Shown here: piece by piece, positions 47,952 through 56,580 of the stretch
Layout of the letters: every line of letters starts with the position of its first letter
Numbering within the stretch: position 1 is the stretch's first letter
NCBI GenBank assembly: GCA_963693305.1
Contig: OY855909.1
Span: 4,700,241 to 4,764,240 of the forward strand
Source of the DNA: Meandrina meandrites
Taxonomy: Eukaryota; Cnidaria; Anthozoa; Scleractinia; Meandrinidae
Length of the DNA stretch: 64,000 bases
Direction of reading: 5' to 3'
Notes under the pieces: generated by a model
Seen by the model: the letters and a program-made list of their open reading frames with translations, nothing else
Told to the model about the DNA's origin: nothing
Database searches by the model: none
Program-made: the position numbers and the translations under genes

Positions 47952-48203
47952 CTGCAAATCAAAATATTACCCAATAAGTTCAACTATATATTTATATAAA
48001 CAGGTTGAAAACTGAAAAAAAAAAACCAGTTTCAACTGCAGTTGTAACGATAATTTTGTGGATATTCCTGTTGTGATAATGAATGCTTCTGCATCCCAAC
48101 AAAGTAAAAGGGCAAATATATAATTATAGCTATTTTAATAATATTAACTTGTCTATCAAGGTTGTAAAATTAAACGGCAGTGGGTGAGAACAAAGCTTGA
48201 ACC

Positions 48204-48544
48204 CCCCCCCTCCCCCGGGGGGGGGGACTCCCATGTGGAAGGGACAGGGATGCTCGTTGGAAATTTTGAATTAACCCCTAAAAGAGACCAATTTGGGCGT
48301 GGCCAAAGCTTATGCAGACCCCTAAAAGAGACTTTGTTTATATGAATCAAGTAAATATATAACAAATCAAAATAATTTCTTTCTTGTATGTTATTTCTTC
48401 AGGTGCAACCCTAAATGAGACCTTGATGGCTAAAAATAATGACATTTTGACCAGAACACCCTAAGTGAGACCAAAATCCGAAATTTACACCCCAAAGCGA
48501 TTTGACGAGCATCCCCGTCCCTTTCATATGGAAGTCCCTCCCAG
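48204..48544. mobile_element. Second copy of the 9-bp-TSD MITE
   Basis: It matches 16411-16724 in inverted orientation (CCCCTAAAAGAGACC and GGCGTGGCC segments, and G/C-tract ends). GCTTGAACC flanks it on both sides (48195-48203, 48545-48553). Confidence 0.8.
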
Positions 48545-49450
48545 GCTTGAACCCCATTTTTGGTGGCATCCATTGACCAGGTTTACACTGTATGGTATTG
48601 GTCTAAAGACCCAGTCTTTTTTTACTCCCTAATTTGCTTACCACTCCCCCCAAAAAATTAAAAAGTATGTGTTAACATGTAATAAACAGAGAGCAACAAG
48701 GGATAATAAGCCCTCATTTCATGCACTGTAATAGTGTGACATTTATTGTTCTTGATAAATCCAGTACTATTTTTCATGTTTGGGCACTATATCACTCACC
48801 TTTATTGTTTGTTAAGAACCATCATTTATTTTACTGAATTCTGTTTTGTGTGTGTGTGCGTGTGGGTGCAGGGGGGAGGGGGTAGAAGGTCTGTGCACGA
48901 GGTCCAGACAGCAGAATGTTAAGTGGTTCATGAAATTTGTCAAAAAGGAGGGAGTGAGGCACAAACCCTTTATCCATGCCGTGTTTTGTCCTAACCCAGG
49001 TACAATATACTGACCTGCCAGGCAAGGAATTTCTTTTGTCTGGACTTCATTGAGTTATCAGGGTACACTGTTAACACAATCAACAAAATAAGGAGTGTAT
49101 AAATCAGTATGTAACTTATTCTTCTTTGTACAATGGCAATGTAACAATTACAAGTCAATGAATCTACTGTCAAGTTTAATACATGTTCTTGTTTCCATAT
49201 GCGGTTATAAGCCCTGGGCTTATAACCGGAATTTTATGCTATGTATAATCTATTATTAAGTATGTACATTTTTTAACAACCTAGCTGGTCCGTAAATTGT
49301 TTTTATAAGTTTTCTGTTGGTTACTGCTGGAGGCCTTTCTTGTGTTGGCATGAACAAATGAGACTGGATATCATTCACCTTTATGCAATTATCTTTTCAA
49401 AATTATGTAGATATTTTAGCACTATTTAGCTTGCTAACACATCTAGGTAC

Positions 49451-49655
49451 CTGTCTGGGAATGGCTATTGCACCATTCCTCAAAGTACTTCATTCCATTT
49501 CTGATATTAGCTAGGATAGGGCTCTGAAGATTGTTCACTCTACGATGATCTAACAATCCTTTTTCAAAAATGAGATTGCAAGCTTCTAAATATTTGGCTG
49601 CTGCTTCTTCTGATGGTCCTTCAAGGTCCTTGATTGCAGCAATCATAAATCTTTG
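49451..49655 (-). CDS. Probable internal exon of the transposase-like gene
   Basis: The acceptor TTTTCTAG at 49656 opens QRFMIAAIKDLEGPSEEAAA and the exon ends SHSQT plus one base at a GTACCT donor. It joins in phase with the exon at 49975-50199. Its phase does not match the block at 47951 directly, so at least one exon between them is missing or unrecognised. Confidence 0.4.
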
Positions 49656-49974
49656 CTAGAAAAGTAGTGAATGGAATTTAGCATATGAACCTTAAGTGTA
49701 TTTGGTCAGCTTGTATTAGTGCATCTGAATTAAAATTGTCAACAACAATGAGTTAAGTAATTAAGGCAACACATCTTTCTAACATTTAATTATTTTTTTG
49801 TGTGTCTTTTTTTGGTACTCCATGAGCTTGGGAAATGTACACATGCAAAAATACTAATTAATTTAATATTAACAAATAAATTTTGTTGTACTGTTTACTA
49901 ACAGTTTTAAATTCTTTTTTTGTTGTTGTTGTTGTTTTTTTTTAATGAAAGGAGAAGCAAGCTGGCATATCTAC

Positions 49975-50199
49975 CTGCATAATCTTAGCAGGCCTGACAT
50001 TAAGACGAGTCCAATTATCCCTATAGACAAAAGCATATTTCAGTCCAGGCACTTTTCGACTCATTCCCATTTCTGCTCTTTCCATTTCTTCAGTGAACAC
50101 CTTTTCAATGGTTTCCCAGCCAAATTTTGTTCCATCCAGAGTGAATGACTTGGAGCCACTGGGCCTGGAGCTGTAAAATGCTGCAACCATGTTCTTTAA
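49975..50199 (-). CDS. Probable upstream exon of the transposase-like gene
   Basis: The acceptor ATTTTAG at 50200 opens [20 protein letters not shown], then [17 protein letters not shown], and ends AKIMQ at a GTAGAT donor, phase 0. The product is unknown. Confidence 0.4.
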
Positions 50200-50334
50200 C
50201 TAAAATTGAGTTAAATCAACATTTTTCAAATTAAAAAAATATATATTGTTTTGTTCAGTAGCAAACATTTATTGCATATGATAGCAGAATGTTTTCTACA
50301 TGCATGCATGTACTCAAATTCTCCCAGTATGGTC

Positions 50335-50497
50335 TGTATCAATCAGCTAAAACTCAAGAAAGACGGGACAACAGAAGTCCGGCAAGAAACAAAAGCACTG
50401 GCTTTATTCAAGTGAAGTCCACATGGAACTGACGCCATCTAACATACGGGGACTAAATGACGTAATGACGTGACGACATGTCACGCAACATGTCACA
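50335..50497 (-). repeat. 3' LTR of the Gypsy element
   Basis: On the minus strand it starts TGTGACATG directly after the purine tract ATATTGGGGGAGA and runs to about ACA at 50335. It contains a short run of TGACGT-type repeats. No matching 5' LTR is in the window. Confidence 0.6.
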
Positions 50498-50819
50498 TCT
50501 CCCCCAATATAGAAAAACAGGTAAAATGAAAAATGAAATAAAAATAAAATAAGAAAATAATGAGCCATGCAAATCTAGCATAATAAATGTTTATTGGCAA
50601 GTGTTCAATGTCTATAATGCCTTCAAAGTTCACTGATCATGGGCCTGGCCTTGTAGGTGCACAGCAAGTTCTATTAAGTCTCTTTGGTGTTCAAATGTCA
50701 ACGTTCAATAATAGTGAACCATAACAAGTGTTCAACAAACTAATCAAACATGCGATGCTAAAGTTAGGTTCAGTGTTCAGTACTCAATGTTCAGTAACTG
50801 AGGCCAAGAAGCACGACAG

Positions 50820-51614
50820 TCAAGTATTATAATCTGCAAGATAGGATGGTCTTTTTACAATCCGTCCTGAGCGGGTCCTTGTTGTCACATCACAGTCCGA
50901 CTCAGCTATCTTTCGGTTGAGCTCAACACGGGAAGTACCAGTATCCAGGGTGTTGCTTGACTCTCCTTGACAAGTTGAGTCACCAGTTGTGTCAGGAGTG
51001 TTTGAGACTTGCGGTGGTAAATTAGTAGTAACCTCAGGAGGCATCTCATTGGTTCTCTTCAGGTGAACTCTGTTTCGTCTGTAAGACGTGCCATCTCCTG
51101 TCTCCACTTCATATGACCTCTCATCGAGCCTTTCCACAACAACTCCCTTCCTCCACTCCTTTTTTCCCAGTACAAATGGCTTCATTCGCACAGTGTCACC
51201 CTCACTCAGGGGGAGTAGGTCTTGGGCATTGGTGTTGTAATACCGGGCTTGCCTTTGCTGGACTTCCTTCAATTTCTCTCTCTCGTGAGCCGAGTTGAGT
51301 GTCCTTGGCTCCAACAGGGTGCTAGTTGTAGGCAGTAGAGTTCTTGTCCTTCTACTCATGAGCCTCTGGACTGGACTGCTTCCAATACCTTGAGATGGGG
51401 TGTTGCATTCGGCAAGGAGCCCCAAGTAGAAATCGTCTCCAGCTTTGGCAGTTTTGCGAAGCAGTCGCTTGGCAGATTTGACAGCTGCCGCTACCTTGCC
51501 ATTGGCTTTGCTGTTGTAGGGGGATGTAACACTATGCTCTAAGTCCCAATCTTTGTCATTCTCTTGAATTCTGCAGCTGTAAATTGAGCACCATTGTCGC
51601 TTACGAGCTGACAT
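50820..51614 (-). pseudogene. Gypsy integrase core end and C-terminal tail
   Basis: The segment SVTSPYNSKANGKVAAAVKS is where the third catalytic residue (Glu) of DDE integrases normally stands; here Ala occupies that place. A chromodomain-less C-terminal part follows with GDTVRMKPFVLGKKEWRKG and a Thr/Ser-rich tail. With two frameshifts elsewhere the element is dead. Confidence 0.85.
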
Positions 51615-52393
51615 GGACTGCCATGTCTGGCAAAATGAGCCTTGAGTTTCCTGACGACAGTCTCAGCATCTGTACGGTGCAGCTTGTCCAGTTCCCAATA
51701 GCCACTATAGTAATCCACTGTCACCAGGTAGTCTGTCTGGTTCAGGGAGAACAGATCAACAGCTACTTTCTCCCAAGGCCTCTGTGGCACCTCATGGGAC
51801 ATGAGGGTCTCTTTGCCATGCGAGATTTCAAACAGCCTACAGGGCTCGCAGGTTGAAATCCAGTGTCTGAGTTCAGAGTTCATGCCAGGCCAATACACAC
51901 TTTCCCGTGCCCTCCTGAGACAGCCTTCTACACCAGCATGGGATGCATGTATGTCTCTCTTTACCTTGGCCCTAAGTCCCTGGGGCACAACAAGGCGCTC
52001 ACCTTTGAAAACGAGCCCATCATAAATGCTAAGCTCATCTCTCATGCTGTAGTAGGGGGCCAGTTGGGAAGGAACGTTGGACTTGTCCTCAGGCCAGCCT
52101 TTCAGTATGGTGGTCTTCAGGGCTTGTAAGGTGTCGTCTTGTTCAGTCTCCACTCGAAACTTCTGTAACTTCCCTTGTCCGATGGGCAGGAATTGGACGG
52201 CATTGACAATTTCAAATTCACTGCAGGTTCCTTGGCCATCAGCTGGTAGGTATGATCGGCTCATCATGTCTGCCAAGTGCTGTGTGTGACCCGGAGAATA
52301 CTGCACTTCTATGTCATAGGCCAGACTTCTGAGCAACATGCCTTGCAGACGTTTGGGTGCCCTGTCAAGCGGCTTTTTGGGTGATCGCTTCAA
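51539..52393 (-). pseudogene. Gypsy RNase H end and integrase N-terminal/core
   Basis: KKPLDRAPKRLQGMLLRSLA connects RNase H to the integrase. The zinc module has HASHAGVEGCLRRARES and CEPC; the core has VAVDLFSLNQTDYLVTVDYY (first Asp) and QLVSDNGAQFT (second Asp). A second frameshift near 51545-51560 separates it from the rest of the core. Confidence 0.88.
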
Positions 52394-53329
52394 GTGGCTT
52401 GTGGTCCGATCTGATAATTACCCGACAACCAAAGGCAAAGTGGTGCCACTTCTCCAGTGCAAAGACAATAGCAAGCATCTCCTTTTCTATGGTGGCATAA
52501 CGGGTCTCAGGATCTGTAAGTGCTCTACTAGCGTACGTCAGCGGTCGACCTTCTTGCATAAGTGCAGCACCAATTCCCAGGCTGCTGGCATCACACTGTA
52601 TAACAAGCTCTTTGTCAGGACTGTAGTAGGCAAGGATTGGAGCCTGGGTGACTAGTTGTTTCACTTCATTGAAAGCTTTGTCTTCAGCATTGCCCCAGTA
52701 CCACTCAACTCCCTTTTGTGTAAGTCTTCTGAGTGGTTCCATTACTTGGGAAAGCTTTGGGAGGAATTTTGCAAGATAATTAACAGTTCCGTTAAGTCTT
52801 TCAATGTCCTCCTTGGTCTTTGGTGTTTGCAGCTTCAGGATAGCTTCTACCTTACTTGGATCCGGTTTCAGACCCTCTGCAGTGAGTTGGTGCCCCATGA
52901 AATCCAGTTGTTTCACTCTCAGGGTCACTTTCTCCTTGTTGAGGCGGATGGATTTCTCTTCGCAGCGCTGGAAGAGTGATGTGAGGTTTCTGTCATGGTC
53001 CTGTGTGGCATCCTCAATGGTGTCTCCAATACCATAGATCAATATGTCATCAGCTATACAGGCAACACCCACCAGTCCTTCCAGGGCTTGATGGAGCCGT
53101 TTTTGGAAGATCTCAGAGCTAACAGAGAGTCCAAACGGGAGACGTCTCCACCTGTACCTCCCGAATGGGGTAGAGAAAGTGGTAAACAGACTGGACTTTT
53201 CTTCCAAGGTACAGTGCCAATAACCATGACTCAGATCAACTTTGCTGAAAACTTTCGCCTTTGCAAGGTCAGGGAGGATGTCGTCCAGGACAGGAAGCTG
53301 GTAGTGTTCCCGCTTTAACGCTAGGTTAA
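52365..53329 (-). pseudogene. Gypsy reverse transcriptase and RNase H, 5'-truncated
   Basis: The frame starts inside the RT at LALKREHYQLPVLDDILPDL. Catalytic motifs are VDLSHGYWH, the palm signature IADDILIYG, and LPFGLSVSSEIFQ. RNase H follows with VIQCDASSLGIGAALMQEG and IIRSDHKPLEAI. The frame is lost near 52375 at an A-run. The first part of the polyprotein is missing because another element begins at about 53330. Confidence 0.9.
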
Positions 53330-53331
53330 GG

Positions 53332-53497
53332 ACACACATATATAATACTGGTTTTAGCGCAAAAAAAAATAAAGATACAAAACAATGCTGATTTAACAAG
53401 AAACTCGGCTCCCATGCTCGCCTCGTTTCTTGTTAAATCAGCATTGTTTTGTATCTTTATTTTTTTTTCCGCTAAAACCAGTATTATATATGTGTGT
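53332..53497. repeat. Near-perfect palindrome, 73-bp arms, 20-bp loop
   Basis: The left arm 53332-53404 and right arm 53425-53497 pair with about one mismatch; the spacer is 53405-53424. Sequence such as AATACTGGTTTTAGCG and its complement stands in the arms. It begins within a few bases of where the Gypsy RT frame breaks off. Confidence 0.9.
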
Positions 53498-53656
53498 GGT
53501 GGTATTTGAGTGAAAATAAGCAAGGAAGTAACAAAGAGCGGATGGGTCACAAAAATAATTATTTTCTTTGAAGAAATGTATGCACTGCCAATATACAAAA
53601 GTGCGCCAGAATTATTTTCCATTTGAACAATTATCTGCACTTGTATATACGGCGAG

Positions 53657-54049
53657 ATGGCAGGCACACTTGAACTAATACAAGCACTTCCGGCTGAACT
53701 TCGGGAAAAAATCTGTACGGAGTATATTATAATAAGACTCTGGCAGCGTAAAATGCTTGGCTGGGCTGAAGTACACAAAGAGTTAGAAAAAACCCCATTT
53801 TGTGAAAGGAGGGAAAGTTTTGTAAAAGCGATGTATTGTGTAGATCATTTTGATTGCGGAGTTGATGGTATTTGTGTACCATGCATGCGAAAAAGCAATA
53901 TAAATCATTATGTTTTCTCAGACAAGCTCGAATACAACTGCTTTAGACGCTGTGTTGAGATATGCGAAGATGAATTAGAACATAAATGGATCCATTGTAA
54001 GGTAAAAGGTTTAGACCCAATGCGAGAAATCATAAGGGAATTTTACTGA
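53657..54049 (+). CDS. Hypothetical protein, F-box-like N-terminus, Cys-rich
   Basis: The product is 130 residues. The N-terminus LIQALPAELREKICTEYI has the Leu-Pro spacing seen in F-box-like helices. The middle has a cysteine/histidine-rich stretch (DHFDCGVDGICVPCMRKSN, then CFRRCVEIC) that could bind a metal. It is the leftmost gene of the viral region, preceded by a TATA-like TATATACGG 10 bp before the ATG. The open frame, intronless form and orientation match the viral genes, but a link to the virus is only positional. If the F-box reading holds it might recruit a host ubiquitin ligase; that is speculation. Confidence 0.45.
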   Translation: MAGTLELIQALPAELREKICTEYIIIRLWQRKMLGWAEVHKELEKTPFCERRESFVKAMYCVDHFDCGVDGICVPCMRKSNINHYVFSDKLEYNCFRRCVEICEDELEHKWIHCKVKGLDPMREIIREFY

Positions 54050-55177
54050 GCGGCCGATACCTTCGTTTGGTTGCAATATTTTTGTTTCGAAATATGTGAG
54101 TTGCGTTACATTTTTCTCAGAAAGATACCGGAAACCAATATTTATATTTCCCAGGCCCCTTGGACGAGCAGAATAACACAAAACAAGGCGGTCGCCTCAC
54201 GATTTAGTGTTTGGGTGGAAAAAAGACGAAACAGAAAAGACATTACGAAAAAAATACGCTCAGTTAACGCGCTGTAAGTTTTTGTGCCCCCACAGAAGCT
54301 GGCGAAGTGAAGCGACGAGAAGAAATCGAGAAATAACAGGATTTGATCACCGAAATGTTGTCGATCTATCGAGCGATCTTTCCAGAACACGGACTCGTTC
54401 GAGCCTGTTTACTTTTTTTGTGCCTCTTGCATAGCCTCTACGAATTGATATGTTATCTGTCTGACTTCGTTCTGCCAAACGGGAGTAGAAAGTTCGTTTA
54501 AAATAAAGCAAATCGCGTGGAAAAGGACAAGCATTTTGGCCTCTTGGCTATATTATATTTACAAATCTTACCAAGTCTTTAATTAATTATGAGGCGAAAA
54601 CAGGAAATGCTTCATTTATTAGGGGGTTTCCCTTTGCTTACGCATAAGCAGGTTTTTTTTAATGTTATGCTTGGCGAAGCAGGGAAACCCCCAAGCGTTG
54701 GCGTTAAGCTTATTTTCGGCCGGCTGTGATTACCTCAATCTCGGCTGATTTTATTTTGGCTTCTCCAATTTGATATATTATATGCTTCAGTCACATTTGT
54801 AACACATCTTTATCTTTGTTTCTTAGGAAATTTGGCACAAATTGTTCCGCAACAAATTATGTCATAAGTTAATAAATAGATTTGTTTGCGTGGGTTGCCA
54901 TTCCAAAAGGTGCGTAAAATTCCGAAAGGTGCGTAAAATTCCGATTGGCGCTAACTTTTTTGAAAATTTTTTTCACGCACCTTTCGGAATTTTCACGCAC
55001 CTTTAGGAATTTTACGCGCCTTTTGGAATTTTACGCAGGATTAGGAATTTCACGGCCCCTTTTTCTGAGACCAAGTTTCGGTTTAATAAAAGCCTGTTGC
55101 CAAAACGTTAACAGACAATATGGGAGCAGGAAATCATTCTTTAATAAAGTGAAAGAGTGTGCGCTTAGACTGATATC
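54050..55177. other. Non-coding stretch of the viral region with hairpins
   Basis: No gene is convincing here. It contains an imperfect hairpin at about 54619-54695 (GGGGGTTTCCCT facing AGGGAAACCCCC) and a cluster of opposed repeats at 54900-55055. It separates the F-box-like gene from the leftward gene pair. Confidence 0.5.
54900..55055. repeat. Cluster of opposed GGTGCGTAAAATTCC repeats
   Basis: Two copies of AAAGGTGCGTAAAATTCC face three copies of the complement (CACGCACCTTTCGGAATTTT and variants), with a short AT-rich centre. The layout allows alternative cruciforms and could be a replication or regulatory site of the virus. Confidence 0.75.
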
Positions 55178-55846
55178 TTATTTCGAAACGTCGACCGCGC
55201 TGCCCAGAAACTTTTTTTGAAGCCTAATTCTTTCTTCGTGCATGGCCTCTTGTCGTATTTTTTCTATGTCAGGGCTGCTTTGTTTATTTTTTTCCTTGGG
55301 AAGTGTTCCTTTCCGAAGAATCTCCTTCTGAATTAGATAGCTCTGTTTTTCATCAAGAATGCTTTGAAACTCAGAATCGCTGATTTTTCCGTCAATGAGT
55401 GATTTTGACAGTATGCGGTTGACAGTATCGCATTTTGACATAGCCAGTGTCATGATTTTGCAGTGTTTGATAAGTTTGGGCTCAAGCTTTTTGTAAAAAC
55501 CGGTTAGCCCAGCAGCTGTTAGCCCAAATAAAGAGGCAACACAGCCAATTGGTATTGCCGCAGGAATTCCAATGCCTGTAAAAGCAGCTGCTACTCCACC
55601 TGCGGATAGAAAACCACTAATACCGCCAGAAGAAAAGCTAGCATAGTTGATAATGGTTTTAGTTCTTTTATATTTTTTGGCAACAAGCCTATAATGTGAA
55701 ACTTCGTCACTTAAATATTTTAAAACTTCATTGGCTTTCTGCATACGAAAATTGTTATCTGGTTGATTTGGTAGAACTGGATAAAGTGTTGTCTGAGTTT
55801 CTGTTTCTCGATAATCTGGTGCAGATGGTAATACGTTGGATGCCAT
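55178..55846 (-). CDS. Viral membrane protein, two hydrophobic segments
   Basis: The chosen start is MASNVLPSAPDY at 55846 (222 residues), because the upstream alternative at 55888 would overlap the neighbour's stop and lacks its own leader. A PSAPDY motif near the N-terminus, of the late-domain P(S/T)AP type, is followed by a basic coil (HYRLVAKKYKRTKT), a Gly/Ala-rich hydrophobic pair of segments around SAGGVAAAFTGIGIPAAIPI, and a charged helical C-terminus. Homologues of this layout are common next to cnidarian Polinton-like genes as far as I know. The role could be a virion membrane or membrane-remodelling protein; the PSAP motif might engage ESCRT, which is inference. Confidence 0.6.
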   Translation of the reverse strand: MASNVLPSAPDYRETETQTTLYPVLPNQPDNNFRMQKANEVLKYLSDEVSHYRLVAKKYKRTKTIINYASFSSGGISGFLSAGGVAAAFTGIGIPAAIPIGCVASLFGLTAAGLTGFYKKLEPKLIKHCKIMTLAMSKCDTVNRILSKSLIDGKISDSEFQSILDEKQSYLIQKEILRKGTLPKEKNKQSSPDIEKIRQEAMHEERIRLQKKFLGSAVDVSK

Positions 55847-55874
55847 GGTTATATTTACAAAATTATTTTCTTGT

Positions 55875-56546
55875 TCAATTAATTTCAATTAGAAACTGAA
55901 GAGGCATGCCGTTAAAGTCAAATAGATTATTATTTTGGTCCCTGACAGAAATTGTCATATTTGAGATATGCTTATCAGCAGAAACATCGCGTAAGACATG
56001 TTGTGGGCTGCTTTGATAAAAAACTTTTTCAAAAGGTTTTCCTGTTATGTCAAAAGTTTGTAAAACAGTAGACGGTTTGCCATTTAACAGATTCTGTTCT
56101 TTGTCAAGTAGGTCGCAATGAATGTAATATGTCGTTTCGGAATTCAGCTTTTTTATGAACGTTTTAAATTCCAATGTAAAAGAGTTTAAATTGAGTAAAT
56201 TGCCTAAATTGGAATCAATAACAATACTTTTAAACTGTGGATTTGTGATTACAAGCTGGCCAAAGGTAGTATAAATATCTGTTAGCAATGGGACCTTATG
56301 TTTGGATAAACTGTGTTTGATATCACTCGCCAACGCATCGAGTGTATAATGGCCCGGCAAAAAAGTAACTTTGAAAGGCTTACTGACATTATCTAACAAA
56401 GTAATTGCCCCCTCTTCCTTTAAGTTAAACCACGAATTGTAAAGAGAACAACTTAATAGCCGGATATAGCTTGGTTTTTGAATAGGCTGGGGTTCAAAAT
56501 AGACCGTATGTGGATTTTCTTTTGTAACAACAGTAAGAATAACCAT
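55875..56546 (-). CDS. Probable minor capsid (penton-like) protein
   Basis: The product is 223 residues, predicted all-beta, with no membrane segment. It opens MVILTVVTKENPHTVYFEPQ and ends DFNGMPLQFLIEIN, a C-terminal strand pattern like that of Polinton minor capsid proteins. A conserved-looking YYIHCDLLDKEQNLLNG lies in the middle. It is the first gene of a leftward pair with the PSAP membrane protein (28 bp apart). A single jelly-roll that fills the capsid vertices is my best guess by size and context; no fold comparison was possible. Confidence 0.5.
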   Translation of the reverse strand: MVILTVVTKENPHTVYFEPQPIQKPSYIRLLSCSLYNSWFNLKEEGAITLLDNVSKPFKVTFLPGHYTLDALASDIKHSLSKHKVPLLTDIYTTFGQLVITNPQFKSIVIDSNLGNLLNLNSFTLEFKTFIKKLNSETTYYIHCDLLDKEQNLLNGKPSTVLQTFDITGKPFEKVFYQSSPQHVLRDVSADKHISNMTISVRDQNNNLFDFNGMPLQFLIEIN

Positions 56547-56580
56547 TTTTATAATTAGAGAAAAATATTTTGTTTAAATA

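Larger units (their letters stand above)
50335..53329 (-). mobile_element. Ty3/Gypsy LTR retrotransposon, 5'-truncated and decayed
   Basis: Reading leftwards: reverse transcriptase, RNase H, integrase with H2C2 zinc domain, a purine tract (reverse of 50498-50510) and a 163-bp 3' LTR. There is no gag, protease or 5' LTR; the polyprotein is cut at about 53330, where a palindrome begins. Two frameshifts break the polyprotein. Confidence 0.9.

Noticed and set aside
53326..53778. 150-codon minus-strand frame
   Set aside because: It crosses the palindrome and runs antisense to the F-box-like gene; the mirrored residues (CAKTSI-type ends) come from the arms.
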